Shown here in pieces: positions 38,742 through 47,941 of a stretch of 64,000 nt of DNA. The position numbers and the translations under genes were made by a program. Source of the stretch: Pseudomonas sp. PDM16 (lineage in GTDB: Bacteria; Pseudomonadota; Gammaproteobacteria; Pseudomonadales; Pseudomonadaceae). Under the pieces are notes generated by a model that saw only the letters and a list, made by a program, of their open reading frames with translations, was not told where the DNA came from and searched no databases. Position 1 is the first letter of the stretch, and each line of letters opens with the position of its first letter. The stretch covers positions 868,001-932,000 of the forward strand of contig NZ_JACVAM010000001.1 of assembly GCF_014851865.1 (NCBI RefSeq). Direction: 5' to 3'.

Positions 38742-39542
38742 ATGCTGACTTATCCGCAGATAAACCCGGTGGCACTGGACCTCGGTGTCATCAAGATCCA
38801 CTGGTACGGCCTGATGTACTTGGTCGGCATCGGCGGCGCCTGGTTCCTCGCCAGCCGCCGGCTGAAGGGCTTCGACCCCAGTTGGAGCAAGGAGAAACTC
38901 TCCGACCTGGTGTTCTGGGTGGCCATGGGCGTGATCCTCGGCGGTCGCCTGGGCTATGCGCTGTTCTATGACCTGTCCGCCTACGTGGCCGACCCGCTGA
39001 AGATCGTCCGCGTCTGGGAAGGCGGCATGTCCTTCCACGGCGGCCTGATCGGCGTGATGCTGGCCACCTGGCTGTTCGGCCGGCGCAACGGCAAGAGCTT
39101 CTTCGAGCTGATGGACTTCATCGCGCCGCTGGTGCCGATCGGCCTGGGCGCCGGGCGCATCGGCAACTTCATCAACTCCGAGCTGTGGGGCAAGGCCACC
39201 GACGTGCCCTGGGCCATGGTCTTCCCCAACGGTGGGCCGGACCCACGCCACCCGTCGCAGCTGTACCAGTTCGCCCTCGAAGGGGTGGCCCTGTTCCTGA
39301 TCCTCTGGGCATATTCGCGCAAGCCGCGCCCGACCATGGCGGTGTCCGGCCTGTTCGCCATCTGCTATGGCGTGTTCCGCTTTATCGTCGAGTTCGTCCG
39401 CGTGCCGGATGCCCAGCTCGGCTATCTGGCTGGCGGCTGGCTGACCATGGGCCAGGTGCTGTGCCTGCCGATGATTCTCGGCGGCCTCGGCCTGATGATC
39501 TGGGCCTACCGCCGCCAGGCCGTTCAAGGAGCCGCGCAATGA
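38742..39542 (+). CDS. lgt: Prolipoprotein diacylglyceryl transferase
   Basis: A 266-residue inner-membrane enzyme that adds diacylglycerol from phosphatidylglycerol to the lipobox Cys of prolipoproteins. About seven transmembrane helices; the family signature [17 protein letters not shown] is at residues about 135-151, and [11 protein letters not shown] carries the essential His. The start is the ATG at 38742. Its stop overlaps the thyA start by four bases (ATGA). Confidence 0.96.
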   Translation: MLTYPQINPVALDLGVIKIHWYGLMYLVGIGGAWFLASRRLKGFDPSWSKEKLSDLVFWVAMGVILGGRLGYALFYDLSAYVADPLKIVRVWEGGMSFHGGLIGVMLATWLFGRRNGKSFFELMDFIAPLVPIGLGAGRIGNFINSELWGKATDVPWAMVFPNGGPDPRHPSQLYQFALEGVALFLILWAYSRKPRPTMAVSGLFAICYGVFRFIVEFVRVPDAQLGYLAGGWLTMGQVLCLPMILGGLGLMIWAYRRQAVQGAAQ

Positions 39543-40333
39543 AACAGTACCTCGACCTGATGCGCCTGGTGCGCGAGACCGGCACCTTCAAGAGCGACCG
39601 CACCGGCACCGGCACCTACTCGGTATTCGGCCACCAGATGCGCTTCAACCTGGCCGACGGCTTCCCGCTGGTGACCACCAAGAAGTGCCACCTGAAATCC
39701 ATCATTCACGAGCTGCTGTGGTTCCTCCAGGGCGACACCAACATCAAGTACCTGAAGGACAACGGCGTGCGCATCTGGGACGAGTGGGCCGACGAGAACG
39801 GCGACCTCGGCCCGGTGTACGGCTACCAGTGGCGCAGCTGGCCGGCACCGAACGGCGAGTCGATCGACCAGATCAGCAAGCTGATCGCGATGATCAAGAA
39901 GAATCCGGACTCGCGCCGCCTGATCGTCTCCGCCTGGAACCCGGCGCTGGTCGACGAGATGGCCCTGCCGCCGTGCCACACCATGTTCCAGTTCTACGTC
40001 GCCGAAGGCCGCCTGAGCTGCCAGCTGTACCAGCGCTCGGCCGACATCTTCCTCGGCGTGCCCTTCAACATTGCCAGCTATGCATTGCTCACGCTGATGA
40101 TCGCCCAGGTCTGCGACCTGCAGCCGGGTGATTTCGTCTGGACCGGCGGCGACTGCCACCTGTACGCCAACCACATCGAGCAGACCGACCTGCAGCTGAC
40201 CCGCGAGCCGCTGCCGCTGCCGACCATGAAGCTGAATCCCGAAGTGAAGGACCTGTTCGCCTTCAAGTTCGAGGACTTCGAGCTGCAGAACTACCAGGCC
40301 CACCCGCACATCGCCGCGCCGGTCGCGGTGTAA
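39539..40333 (+). CDS. thyA: Thymidylate synthase
   Basis: A 264-residue enzyme making dTMP from dUMP with methylene-tetrahydrofolate. The nucleophile is Cys146 in the [13 protein letters not shown] motif; [18 protein letters not shown] follows. Length and residue numbering match the E. coli enzyme. It is coupled to lgt by a four-base overlap. The folate product is recycled by FolA, encoded 14 kb to the right, separated by the AEP cluster. Confidence 0.97.
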   Translation: MKQYLDLMRLVRETGTFKSDRTGTGTYSVFGHQMRFNLADGFPLVTTKKCHLKSIIHELLWFLQGDTNIKYLKDNGVRIWDEWADENGDLGPVYGYQWRSWPAPNGESIDQISKLIAMIKKNPDSRRLIVSAWNPALVDEMALPPCHTMFQFYVAEGRLSCQLYQRSADIFLGVPFNIASYALLTLMIAQVCDLQPGDFVWTGGDCHLYANHIEQTDLQLTREPLPLPTMKLNPEVKDLFAFKFEDFELQNYQAHPHIAAPVAV

Positions 40334-40336
40334 GCC

Positions 40337-41197
40337 ATGCTGGCGGCCGAGCTCAAGGCCTTTCACATGGTCGCCCGCCTGGGCAGCATCACCCAGGCGG
40401 CGAAGAAGCTCGGCCTCAGCCAGCCCACGGTCACCACGCAGATCCGCAGCCTGGAGGCGCAGTACGGCGTCGAACTGTTCTACCGTGGCGGCCGCCGCCT
40501 GACCCTGAGCGAGGAGGGCGCACGGCTGCTGCCGATGGTGCAGCAGTTGCTGCAGCAGGAGGCCGATATCGAGTTCTTCCTGCGCAACTGCGGCCAGTTG
40601 CAGGGCAGCCTGCGTATCGCCGCCACCGCGCCCTACTACGTGCTCGACCTGGTCAAACGCTTCCGCGAACGACTGCCGCAGATCCAGGTGACCCTGGAGA
40701 TCGGCAACTCGCAGCAGGTGATCGAGGCGCTGGAGGAATACCGCGTCGACCTTGCCGCCTCCTCGCAGCTGGAACAGGACGCCCGCTTCACCCGACTCGT
40801 GCTGGGCCAGGACCCGCTGGTGCTGGCCGTGCACAGCAGCCACCCGCTGGCCGCGCACAAGCGCCTGCACGCCTCGGCGCTGGCCGGCCACTGCCTGCTG
40901 ATGCGCGAAGCCGGCTCGACCACGCGCCTGCTCACCGAACAGATGCTGCGCGATGCCGGCGTCGCCCCCGGCCCGTTGCTGGAGATCGGCAGCCGCGAGT
41001 CGATCCGCGAGGCGGTGCTGCGCAATATCGGCGTCAGCGTGATCGCCCGCCACGAGGTGCCGGACAATCCCGAGCTGCGGGTGATCGAGTTGGACGATGC
41101 GCCGCTGATCCCGGAATACCTCTACTGCCTCAAGGAGCGCCGCGGCGCGCGCCTGCCGGCGGCCTTCCTGGCCCTGGCCCGCGAGCAGGCTGAGTAA
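40337..41197 (+). CDS. LysR regulator of AEP catabolism
   Basis: A 286-residue LysR regulator. The N-terminal helix-turn-helix is at about 15-50 (GSITQAAKKLGLSQPTVTTQIR) and the effector domain at about 85-280. It fits the group of LysR proteins linked to aminoethylphosphonate catabolism (TIGR03339 type). It lies three bases after thyA but is closed by its own terminator (41212), so transcription may come from thyA. The AEP transport and degradation genes follow in the same direction. Confidence 0.87.
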   Translation: MLAAELKAFHMVARLGSITQAAKKLGLSQPTVTTQIRSLEAQYGVELFYRGGRRLTLSEEGARLLPMVQQLLQQEADIEFFLRNCGQLQGSLRIAATAPYYVLDLVKRFRERLPQIQVTLEIGNSQQVIEALEEYRVDLAASSQLEQDARFTRLVLGQDPLVLAVHSSHPLAAHKRLHASALAGHCLLMREAGSTTRLLTEQMLRDAGVAPGPLLEIGSRESIREAVLRNIGVSVIARHEVPDNPELRVIELDDAPLIPEYLYCLKERRGARLPAAFLALAREQAE

Positions 41198-41211
41198 TTT
41201 CATACCCAAAT

Positions 41212-41238
41212 CCGCCGATGCCACTATCGGCGGCTTTT
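41212..41238 (+). terminator. Intrinsic terminator after the LysR gene
   Basis: CCGCCGAT (41212-41219) and ATCGGCGG (41226-41233) form an 8-base stem with a six-base loop, followed by CTTTT. It separates the regulator transcript from the transporter operon. Confidence 0.85.
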
Positions 41239-41281
41239 GCCCAACTGCCATAAAGCTTTAGCACTGCGCGCGCAGCATGAG

Positions 41282-41303
41282 CCTCGTTCGATTCACAACG
41301 AGG
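41282..41303 (+). promoter_or_regulatory. Leader hairpin over the ribosome binding site
   Basis: CCTCGTT (41282-41288) is a perfect complement of AACGAGG (41297-41303). The second arm includes GAGG, the likely Shine-Dalgarno of the ATPase gene (ATG at 41311). If formed in RNA, the hairpin would block ribosome entry; as DNA, it could be a LysR-type binding site. Confidence 0.5.
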
Positions 41304-41310
41304 TTCTGTC

Positions 41311-42351
41311 ATGGCCACCGTCGACCTGCAGCTGCGCGATATCCACAAGGGCTTCGGCGCCTTCAAGGCGCTGGATGGCGTGTCGCTGGACATCGCCGCC
41401 GGCGAGCTGGTCTGCCTGCTCGGCCCGTCCGGCTGCGGCAAGACCACCCTGCTGCGCTGCATCGCCGGTCTGGAACGCCAAGACGGCGGCGCCATCCGCT
41501 TCGCCGGGCGCGACGTCTCCGAGCTGCCGCCGCAGGCGCGCGACTACGGCATCCTGTTCCAGTCCTACGCGCTGTTCCCCAACCTGACGGTGGCGCAGAA
41601 CGTCGCCTATGGCCTGGCCGGCCAGGGCGGCGAGGCGATCCGCGCACGGGTCAACGAAATGCTCGAACTGGTCGGCCTGGCCGGCAGCGAGCAGAAGTAC
41701 CCGGCGCAGCTCTCCGGCGGCCAGCAGCAGCGCGTGGCGCTGGCCCGCGCCCTGGCGCCGAGCCCGTCGCTGCTACTGCTCGACGAGCCGATGTCGGCCC
41801 TCGACGCCCGCGTGCGTGAGCATCTGTGTGGCGAGCTGCGCGCCCTGCAGCGCCAGCTCGGCATCACCACCCTGATGGTCACACACAACCAGGACGAGGC
41901 CATGCTGATGGCCGACCGCATCGCCGTGATGAACCACGGCCGCGTCGAGCAGTACGCCTCGCCCCAGGACATCTACCGCGCGCCGGCCACGCCCTTCGTC
42001 GCCGAGTTCGTCGGCCAGGGCAACTGGCTGCCGTTCGAGCGCGACGGCGAGCATGCCCGCGTCGGCGACCTCAGCCTGCGCCTGCAGAACGCCCAACCGG
42101 CCGAGCGCGGTCGCCTGTTCTGCCGTCCCGAGGCGGTGGTGATCAACCCGCCGGTACACGAGGACAACCTGTTCCCGGCGCAGATGCGCGAGATCACCTT
42201 CCTCGGCAACCGCTGCCGCCTGAGCTTCGAGCTGGACGCGCTGCCGGGCCACGCCCTGCTCGCCGAGCTGGCGCCCGAGTCCATGCCGCGCCTGAGCGGC
42301 GCCGAGATCTGGGTGGCACTGCCGCCGCGCAGCCTGCAGGTGTTCGCCTGA
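41311..42351 (+). CDS. AEP ABC transporter, ATP-binding protein
   Basis: A 346-residue ATPase of the spermidine/iron/phosphonate import class (TIGR03265-like). Walker [10 protein letters not shown] near residue 38, ABC signature [15 protein letters not shown], Walker [13 protein letters not shown] and a C-terminal regulatory (TOBE-like) domain after about 240. It energises import of 2-aminoethylphosphonate together with the permease and binding protein encoded downstream. Its stop overlaps the permease start (TGATG). Confidence 0.92.
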   Translation: MATVDLQLRDIHKGFGAFKALDGVSLDIAAGELVCLLGPSGCGKTTLLRCIAGLERQDGGAIRFAGRDVSELPPQARDYGILFQSYALFPNLTVAQNVAYGLAGQGGEAIRARVNEMLELVGLAGSEQKYPAQLSGGQQQRVALARALAPSPSLLLLDEPMSALDARVREHLCGELRALQRQLGITTLMVTHNQDEAMLMADRIAVMNHGRVEQYASPQDIYRAPATPFVAEFVGQGNWLPFERDGEHARVGDLSLRLQNAQPAERGRLFCRPEAVVINPPVHEDNLFPAQMREITFLGNRCRLSFELDALPGHALLAELAPESMPRLSGAEIWVALPPRSLQVFA

Positions 42352-44060
42352 TGCAGCAGGTCGCCATCCTCAAAGCGCTGCCCACGGCCAGGCGCTGGCC
42401 GGCCGACCTGGCCGACCGCCTGTTCGTGCGCGGCGGCCAGTGGCTGCTGCTGGTTCTGCTGCTGCTCGCCGTGCTGCTGCCGCTGGCGGCCATGCTCTGG
42501 CGCGGCCTGGCCGGCGATCCGGGGCAGGGCGGCGGGCTGGCTGCTGCGCGTGAGCTGGTGGCCAGCGCCAACTTCCGCTGGCTGCTCGGCAACAGCCTGA
42601 AGAGCGCCCTGGCCGTGGTGCTGATCGTGGTGCCGCTGGCCTACGCCTTCGCCTATGCGCTGCAGCGCACCTGCGTGCCGGGCAAGGGCCTGTGGCGCGG
42701 CATCTCGCTGCTGCCGTTGCTGGCGCCGTCGATGCTGCCGGGCATCGCGCTGATCTATCTGTTCGGCAACCAGGGCGTGCTGCGCCACCTGCTGACGGAC
42801 AACGTCTACGGCTTCTGGGGAATTGTCCTCGGCCAGGTCATCTACACCTTCCCGCACGCGCTGATGGTGCTGCTCAGCGCCCTGGCCCTGGCCGATGCGC
42901 GGCTGTTCGACGCCGCCTCGAGCATGGGCGCATCCAGGTGGCGCGCGTTCCGCAGCATCACCTGGCCGGGCAGCCGCCAGGGCGTGTTCGCCGCGGCCTG
43001 CCTGGTGTTCACCCTGTGCGTCACCGACTTCGGCGTGCCGGTGGTGGTGGGTGGCGACTACCAGGTGCTGGCGCTGGAGGCCTACAAGGCGGTGGTCGGC
43101 CAGCAGCAGTTCGGCCGTGGTGCGCTGATCGGCCTGTTCCTCCTGCTGCCGGCACTGTTCAGCTTCACCGTCGACCTCTGGCTGCGCCGCCGCCAGCGCG
43201 ACGCCATGGGCGGCCGTGCCCAGGTCTACCACCCGCAGCCCAGCCGCGGCCGCGATGGCACCTTCCTGCTGCTGGTGCTGCTGGTCAGCGCCTGCCTGCT
43301 CGGCGTGTTCGGCATGGCGGTGTACTCGTCGCTGGTCAAGTTCTGGCCGTATGACCTGTCGCTGTCGCTGCACAACTACGCCTTCTCCGAGCTGCCCGGC
43401 GGCTGGCTGGCCTACCGCAACAGCCTGCTGCTGGCGACCTGCTGCGCGCTGTTCGGCGGTGTGCTGATCTTCCTCGGCAGCTACCTGCTGGAGAAGACCC
43501 GGCAGAGCCCGTTGACCCAGCTGCTGCGCCTGCTCTGCTTCATTCCGATGGCGGTGCCCGGCCTGGTGCTCGGCCTCGGCTACGTCTTCTTCTTCAACCT
43601 GCCGGCCAACCCGCTGCACGGCCTGTACGGCAGCCTGGCCCTGCTGGTGATCTGCACCGTGGCGCACTTCCTGACCACCGCGCAGATGACCGCCAGCGCC
43701 GCCCTGCGCCAGCTCGATGGCGAATTCGAGGCCGCCGCGCTGTCGCTGAAGGTGCCGCTGCTGCGCCACTTCTTCCGCGTGACCCTGCCGATCTGCCTGC
43801 CGGCGCTGCTCGACATCGTCCGCTACCTGTTCGTCTCGGCGATGACCACGGTGTCGGCGGTGATCTTCCTCTACAGCCCGGACAGCCTGCTGGCCGCCAT
43901 CGCCGTGCTGAACATGGACGACGCCGGCAACGTCGGCGGAGCCGCCGCCATGTCCACCTTGATCCTGCTCACTTCCGCCGGCGTCTCGCTGCTGCTGGCC
44001 GGGGCCTCGCGCGGCTTGCTGCGCCGGTCCCAGGCCTGGCGCGCGGCGCCCGGTCATTGA
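42351..44060 (+). CDS. AEP ABC transporter, fused permease
   Basis: A 569-residue permease built from two binding-protein-dependent transport domains in one chain (about 12 transmembrane helices), typical of the PhnU2-like AEP and ferric-iron systems. Each half has an EAA-like loop: [21 protein letters not shown] at about 190 and [21 protein letters not shown] near 465. It forms the membrane channel. The start ATG at 42351 shares its A with the ATPase stop. A long antisense open frame over it is not a gene. Confidence 0.92.
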   Translation: MQQVAILKALPTARRWPADLADRLFVRGGQWLLLVLLLLAVLLPLAAMLWRGLAGDPGQGGGLAAARELVASANFRWLLGNSLKSALAVVLIVVPLAYAFAYALQRTCVPGKGLWRGISLLPLLAPSMLPGIALIYLFGNQGVLRHLLTDNVYGFWGIVLGQVIYTFPHALMVLLSALALADARLFDAASSMGASRWRAFRSITWPGSRQGVFAAACLVFTLCVTDFGVPVVVGGDYQVLALEAYKAVVGQQQFGRGALIGLFLLLPALFSFTVDLWLRRRQRDAMGGRAQVYHPQPSRGRDGTFLLLVLLVSACLLGVFGMAVYSSLVKFWPYDLSLSLHNYAFSELPGGWLAYRNSLLLATCCALFGGVLIFLGSYLLEKTRQSPLTQLLRLLCFIPMAVPGLVLGLGYVFFFNLPANPLHGLYGSLALLVICTVAHFLTTAQMTASAALRQLDGEFEAAALSLKVPLLRHFFRVTLPICLPALLDIVRYLFVSAMTTVSAVIFLYSPDSLLAAIAVLNMDDAGNVGGAAAMSTLILLTSAGVSLLLAGASRGLLRRSQAWRAAPGH

Positions 44061-44077
44061 TCCCTTCGGAGACTGCC

Positions 44078-44905
44078 ATGCACTACCAAGCCCCCACCCG
44101 CCTCAGCGCCGCCATCCTCGACTGGGCCGGCACCGTGGTCGACTTCGGCTCCTTCGCGCCGACGCGCATCTTCGTCGAGGCCTTCGCCCAGTTCGACATC
44201 GAGCTGAGCCTGGACGAGGCGCGCGGGCCGATGGGCATGGGCAAGTGGGACCACATCCGCACCCTGTGCGATCAGCCGGCTGTGGCCGAGCGCTACCAGC
44301 GCCGCTTCGGTCGCCTGCCGAGCGACGCCGACGTCACCGCCATCTACGAACGCTTCATGCCGCTGCAGATCGCCAAGGTCGGCGAGCACTCGGCGCTGAT
44401 CCCCGGCGCGCTTGAGGCCATCGCCGCCCTGCGCGAGCGCGGCCTGCGCATCGGCAGCTGCTCCGGCTACCCGCTGGCGGTGATGGGCACGGTGGTCGAG
44501 CTGGCCGCCGCCAAGGGCTACAGCCCCGATCACGTGGTCGCCACCGACGAGGTGCCCAAGGGCCGGCCGAGCCCGGCGCAGGCGCTGGCCAACGTCATCG
44601 CCCTGGGCCTCGACGACGTCGCCGCCTGCGTCAAGGTCGACGATACCGAGCCGGGCATCCTCGAAGGCCGCGCCGCCGGCATGTGGACCGTGGCCCTGCG
44701 CTTCTCCGGCAACTTCTTGGGCCTTTCCTGGGACGAGTACCAGGCGCTACCGGCCGAGCGCCGCGCCGCCGAGCGCACGCGCATCGACGACCTGTTCGCC
44801 GGCAGTCGCCCGCACTACCTGATCGACACCATCGCCGAACTGCCCGCCGTGATCGATCACATCAACGCGCGCCTGGCCCGTGGCGAGAGCCCGCAGGCCG
44901 CATAA
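44078..44905 (+). CDS. phnX: Phosphonoacetaldehyde hydrolase (phosphonatase)
   Basis: A 275-residue HAD-superfamily enzyme that splits phosphonoacetaldehyde into acetaldehyde and phosphate. The HAD nucleophile is Asp15 (ILDWAGT) and the Schiff-base Lys56 lies in [18 protein letters not shown] and [13 protein letters not shown] complete the site. The start is the ATG at 44078 after CGGAG; a TTG at 44057 would overlap the permease. It needs phosphonoacetaldehyde made upstream, normally by PhnW, which is not encoded here. Confidence 0.95.
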   Translation: MHYQAPTRLSAAILDWAGTVVDFGSFAPTRIFVEAFAQFDIELSLDEARGPMGMGKWDHIRTLCDQPAVAERYQRRFGRLPSDADVTAIYERFMPLQIAKVGEHSALIPGALEAIAALRERGLRIGSCSGYPLAVMGTVVELAAAKGYSPDHVVATDEVPKGRPSPAQALANVIALGLDDVAACVKVDDTEPGILEGRAAGMWTVALRFSGNFLGLSWDEYQALPAERRAAERTRIDDLFAGSRPHYLIDTIAELPAVIDHINARLARGESPQAA

Positions 44906-44949
44906 ACAAATGAGCGATTGAGCGAGCTAGAGCCAGGCAAGGAGGAGCT

Positions 44950-44996
44950 GGCCGAGGGAGCGCAGTTTACGAACGGTAAATGAGCATCCCGAGGCC
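44950..44996. repeat. Imperfect palindromic element
   Basis: A 47-base imperfect palindrome centred near 44973. The core TTTAC-GAACG-GTAAA is perfect and the ends GGCCGAGGGA / TCCCGAGGCC pair at eight of ten places. It fills the 177-base gap between phnX and the binding protein gene. It resembles REP/MITE-like elements dispersed in pseudomonads. I saw no second copy in this window. Confidence 0.5.
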
Positions 44997-45082
44997 TGTT
45001 CCGACACAGCCTGGCCGACGCGCAGCCAATCGCGACCGGACAACCAACGCCAACCGCTAGCCACACCACTAGGAGCTCCACC

Positions 45083-46102
45083 ATGTTCAAACGCACCGCC
45101 CTGGCCGCCGGCCTGCTCGCCGCCTGCGCCCTGCAGGCCCAGGCCAACACCGAGCTGACCGTCTACACCGCGCTGGAAGTCGAGCAGCTCAAGCCCTACC
45201 AGGAAGCGTTCGAGAAGCAGAACCCGGACATCAGCATCAAGTGGGTGCGCGACTCCACCGGCATCGTCACCGCCAAGCTGCTGGCCGAGAAAGATCGCCC
45301 GCAGGCCGACGTGGTCTGGGGCCTGGCCGGTTCCAGCCTGGCGATCCTGAAACAGCAGGACATGCTGGTGCCCTACGCCCCGGCCAACCTGGACAAGATC
45401 GGCGCCAACTACCGCGACGCCGCCAACCCGCCGGCCTGGGTCGGCATGGACGTGTGGGCCGCGACCATCTGCTTCAACACCATCGAGGCCGAGAAGCAGG
45501 GCCTGCCCAAGCCGACCAAGTGGGAAGACCTGACCAACCCGGTGTACAAGGACAAGATCGTCATGCCCAACCCGGCGTCCTCCGGCACCGGCTACCTGGA
45601 CGTCAGCGCCTGGCTGCAGACCTTCGGCGAGGACGGCGGCTGGGCCTACATGGACAAGCTGCACGCCAACATCGGCCAGTACACCCACTCCGGCTCCAAG
45701 CCGTGCAAGCTGGCCGCCGCCGGCGAATTCCCGATCGGTATCTCCTTCGAATACCCGGCCGTGCAGCTCAAGCGCAAGGGCGCGCCGCTGGACATCGTGC
45801 TGCCCAAGGAAGGCCTGGGCTGGGAGATCGAGGCCACCGGCATCGTCAAGGGCACCGACCAGCTGGAAGCGGCGCAGAAGCTCGCCGACTTTGCCGCCAG
45901 CCGCGAGGCCATGGACCTGTACAAGGCCAACTTCGCCGTACTGGCCCAGCCGGGCATCGCCGAGCCGTTCCAGGAGCTGCCGGCTGACTACGAGCAGCGC
46001 CTGATCAAGAACGACTTCGCCTGGGCCTCGGAGAACCGCGACAAGATCCTCGCCGAGTGGCGCAAGCGCTACGACGGCAAGTCCGAGCCGGTGGCTCAGT
46101 AA
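45083..46102 (+). CDS. AEP ABC transporter, substrate-binding protein
   Basis: A 339-residue periplasmic protein with signal peptide MFKRTALAAGLLAACALQAQA (cleavage near 21). Its iron-type binding fold (ELTVYTALEVEQLKPY, STGIVTAKLLAEKDRPQADVVW) fits the PhnS2-like AEP-binding family (TIGR03261). It delivers 2-aminoethylphosphonate to the fused permease. Placed after phnX rather than next to the permease, behind its own leader with a palindrome, so its level may be set separately. The ribosome site is AGGAG. Confidence 0.92.
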   Translation: MFKRTALAAGLLAACALQAQANTELTVYTALEVEQLKPYQEAFEKQNPDISIKWVRDSTGIVTAKLLAEKDRPQADVVWGLAGSSLAILKQQDMLVPYAPANLDKIGANYRDAANPPAWVGMDVWAATICFNTIEAEKQGLPKPTKWEDLTNPVYKDKIVMPNPASSGTGYLDVSAWLQTFGEDGGWAYMDKLHANIGQYTHSGSKPCKLAAAGEFPIGISFEYPAVQLKRKGAPLDIVLPKEGLGWEIEATGIVKGTDQLEAAQKLADFAASREAMDLYKANFAVLAQPGIAEPFQELPADYEQRLIKNDFAWASENRDKILAEWRKRYDGKSEPVAQ

Positions 46103-46114
46103 GTCTGCGCAGGC

Positions 46115-46176
46115 CCCTTCGCCCACATGGGCGGAGGGCGCCTGAGCTTTACCCGGCCATGACCGGGACAGTTTTT
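46115..46176 (+). terminator. Tandem hairpins with T-run
   Basis: A first stem covers 46115-46138 (CCCTTCGCCCA against TGGGCGGAGGG, with one G-T pair). A second is CCCGG (46152-46156) with CCGGG (46163-46167), followed by TTTTT at 46172-46176. Together they look like a partial terminator between the binding protein gene and the FAD enzyme gene. Confidence 0.5.
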
Positions 46177-46179
46177 CGT

Positions 46180-46199
46180 TCGGCCGCGCTGGCGGCCGA
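46180..46199. repeat. 8-base inverted repeat before FAD gene
   Basis: TCGGCCGC (46180-46187) and GCGGCCGA (46192-46199) form a perfect stem with a GCTG loop, 25 bases before the FAD enzyme start. No T-run follows. Confidence 0.5.
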
Positions 46200-46223
46200 C
46201 CTTCTCGTTTCAGGAGTTTCCCC

Positions 46224-47381
46224 ATGAGTCAGCACGACTGCGACCTGCTGGTCGTCGGCGCCGGCATGCTCGGCCTCGCCCATGCCTGGGCCGGCGCCAA
46301 GCGCGGCCTCAAGGTCAAGGTCTTCGAGCGCACTGCCACGCCGCTCGGCGCCTCCATCCGCAACTTCGGCCAGGCCCTGGTCACCGGCCAGGCGCCGGGG
46401 CCGATGCTCGACCTGGCGCGCCAGGCCCATGGCCTGTGGGCCGAGCTGGGCAAGGCCGCCGGTCTGGCGCTGAAGCAGCAGGGCTCGCTGGTATTCGCCC
46501 GCACCGAGGCCGAGGAGGCCATGCTCGAAGCCTTCTGCGCCGGCCGTGCGCGTGAGCTCGGCTACCGCGTCGAACTACTGCGCGGCGCGGCTCTGGACGG
46601 CCTCTACGCCGGCCGCTTCGCTCACCACCGCGCTGCCCTGCATGGGCTGGACGACCAGCAGCTGTACTCGCGCGAGGCGCTGCCGCAAATCGTCGACTAC
46701 CTGCGTGGCCTCGGCGTCGAGTTTCACTTCTCCACCCTGGTCCGTGATGTCGAGTCCGGCAGCGCGCTGACCACCGCCGGACGCTTCACCGCGCGGCACA
46801 TCCTGGTCTGCTCCGGCCATGACTACCAGACCCTGCTGGCCGAACCCATGGCCGCGCTGAAGCCTTCGGTGTGCCGCCTGCAGATGCTGCGCGCGCGCCT
46901 GGAACGCCCGCTGGACCTGCAGCACGCGGTGCTCACCGGCCTCAGCTGCGTGCACTACGGCGCTTTCGCCGACCTGCCCGAAGCCGAAGCGATCCAGGCC
47001 GAGATCCGCCGTGATTACCCGCTGCTGGAGCAGTACGGCATCCACCTGCTGGTCAGCCCGACGCCCTATGGCGAGCTGATCATCGGCGACTCCCACGACT
47101 ACGGCAGCGACGCCGCGCCGTTCAACGCCGAGGACGTCGACCAGCTGCTGATCGAGCTGGCCGAGCACACCCTGGGTGGCCGCCTGCAGGTGGTTGAGCG
47201 CTGGCAGGGCGTGTACGGCTCCCGTGGCCCCGGCCCGTTCAGCGTGCTGCGCGCCGCCGAAGGCGTGACCGCGGTGCTGATGCACACCGGCCTGGGCATG
47301 AGCGTCGGCCTCGGTCTGGGCGAGCGCACCATCGCCGCGCTGCTCGGCGAGGGCGACTGGCCCGTGGCGCTGCCGACGTGA
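46224..47381 (+). CDS. FAD-dependent aminophosphonate oxidoreductase (TIGR03364)
   Basis: A 385-residue DadA/glycine-oxidase-like flavoprotein. The dinucleotide-binding motif is LLVVGAGMLGLAHAWAGAKRG near residue 7; the C-terminal FAD loop is HTGLGMSVGLGLGERTI. TIGR03364 enzymes are found in phosphonate clusters; published work describes them oxidising N-methyl-AEP, and in some cases AEP, directly to phosphonoacetaldehyde, replacing PhnW. With phnX present and phnW absent, that role fits here. The stop overlaps the next gene (GTGA). Confidence 0.88.
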   Translation: MSQHDCDLLVVGAGMLGLAHAWAGAKRGLKVKVFERTATPLGASIRNFGQALVTGQAPGPMLDLARQAHGLWAELGKAAGLALKQQGSLVFARTEAEEAMLEAFCAGRARELGYRVELLRGAALDGLYAGRFAHHRAALHGLDDQQLYSREALPQIVDYLRGLGVEFHFSTLVRDVESGSALTTAGRFTARHILVCSGHDYQTLLAEPMAALKPSVCRLQMLRARLERPLDLQHAVLTGLSCVHYGAFADLPEAEAIQAEIRRDYPLLEQYGIHLLVSPTPYGELIIGDSHDYGSDAAPFNAEDVDQLLIELAEHTLGGRLQVVERWQGVYGSRGPGPFSVLRAAEGVTAVLMHTGLGMSVGLGLGERTIAALLGEGDWPVALPT

Positions 47382-47941
47382 GTGCCGTGCTGGCGGTGGC
47401 CGAGCTGTTCGCCCTGTGCCGCCAGCAGGCCCAGGCCGACTACATCGGCGAAGCGGTCAGCCAGCTCGAACACATGGTCCAGGCCGCTGAGCTGGCGCGC
47501 GACGAGGGCGCCGACGAGGAGCTGATCCTCGCCGCCTTCTGTCACGACGTCGGTCACTTCTGTGTGCCACCGGCAGCGCACAACAGCATGGCCGGCCTCG
47601 GCCGTCAGGGCCACGAGCGGGTCGGTGCGCGCTGGCTGCGCGGCCTGGGTTTCTCCGCGCGGCTCAGCGGCCTGGTGGCCCGGCATGTCGAGGCCAAGCG
47701 CTATCTGTGCCGGCGCGAGCCGGGTTATCTGGCGGCGCTCAGCCCGGCCAGCCTGCAGACACTGAGCTGGCAGGGCGGGCCGATGAGCGAGGCGCAGGCC
47801 GATGCCTTCGAGCGCGATCCGCTGTTCGCCGACAGCCTGCGCCTACGCCACTGGGACGAGGCGGCCAAGGTGCCCGGCCGGCCAGCGGCCGAACTGGCCT
47901 GGCTGGAGGCGCTGGCCCTGCGCGTGCTGCACAGCGCCTAG
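47378..47941 (+). CDS. PhnZ-like HD-domain phosphonate oxygenase (TIGR03276)
   Basis: A 187-residue HD-domain protein. Metal ligands can be placed by comparison with PhnZ: His32, His56-Asp57 (FCHDVGHF), His79, His103 and Asp160; the substrate-gating Tyr22 and Glu25 (DYIGEAV) are also present. PhnZ is a mixed-valent di-iron oxygenase that cleaves (R)-2-amino-1-hydroxyethylphosphonate to glycine and phosphate. No PhnY hydroxylase is beside it. The start is GTG at 47378, overlapping the FAD gene. Confidence 0.87.
   Translation: MSAVLAVAELFALCRQQAQADYIGEAVSQLEHMVQAAELARDEGADEELILAAFCHDVGHFCVPPAAHNSMAGLGRQGHERVGARWLRGLGFSARLSGLVARHVEAKRYLCRREPGYLAALSPASLQTLSWQGGPMSEAQADAFERDPLFADSLRLRHWDEAAKVPGRPAAELAWLEALALRVLHSA

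Noticed and set aside
37818-39539. 573-residue minus-strand open frame opposite TauE/SafE and lgt
   Set aside because: High-GC antisense frame rich in His/Gln/Ala with no domain; the plus strand holds clear lgt and permease motifs.
39524-41251. 575-residue minus-strand open frame opposite thyA and the LysR gene
   Set aside because: Antisense shadow; thyA with its catalytic Cys and the LysR HTH are unambiguous.
41973-44057. 694-residue minus-strand open frame opposite the AEP permease
   Set aside because: Composition (Gln/His/Gly-rich, no hydrophobic core) fits an antisense frame in GC-rich DNA.
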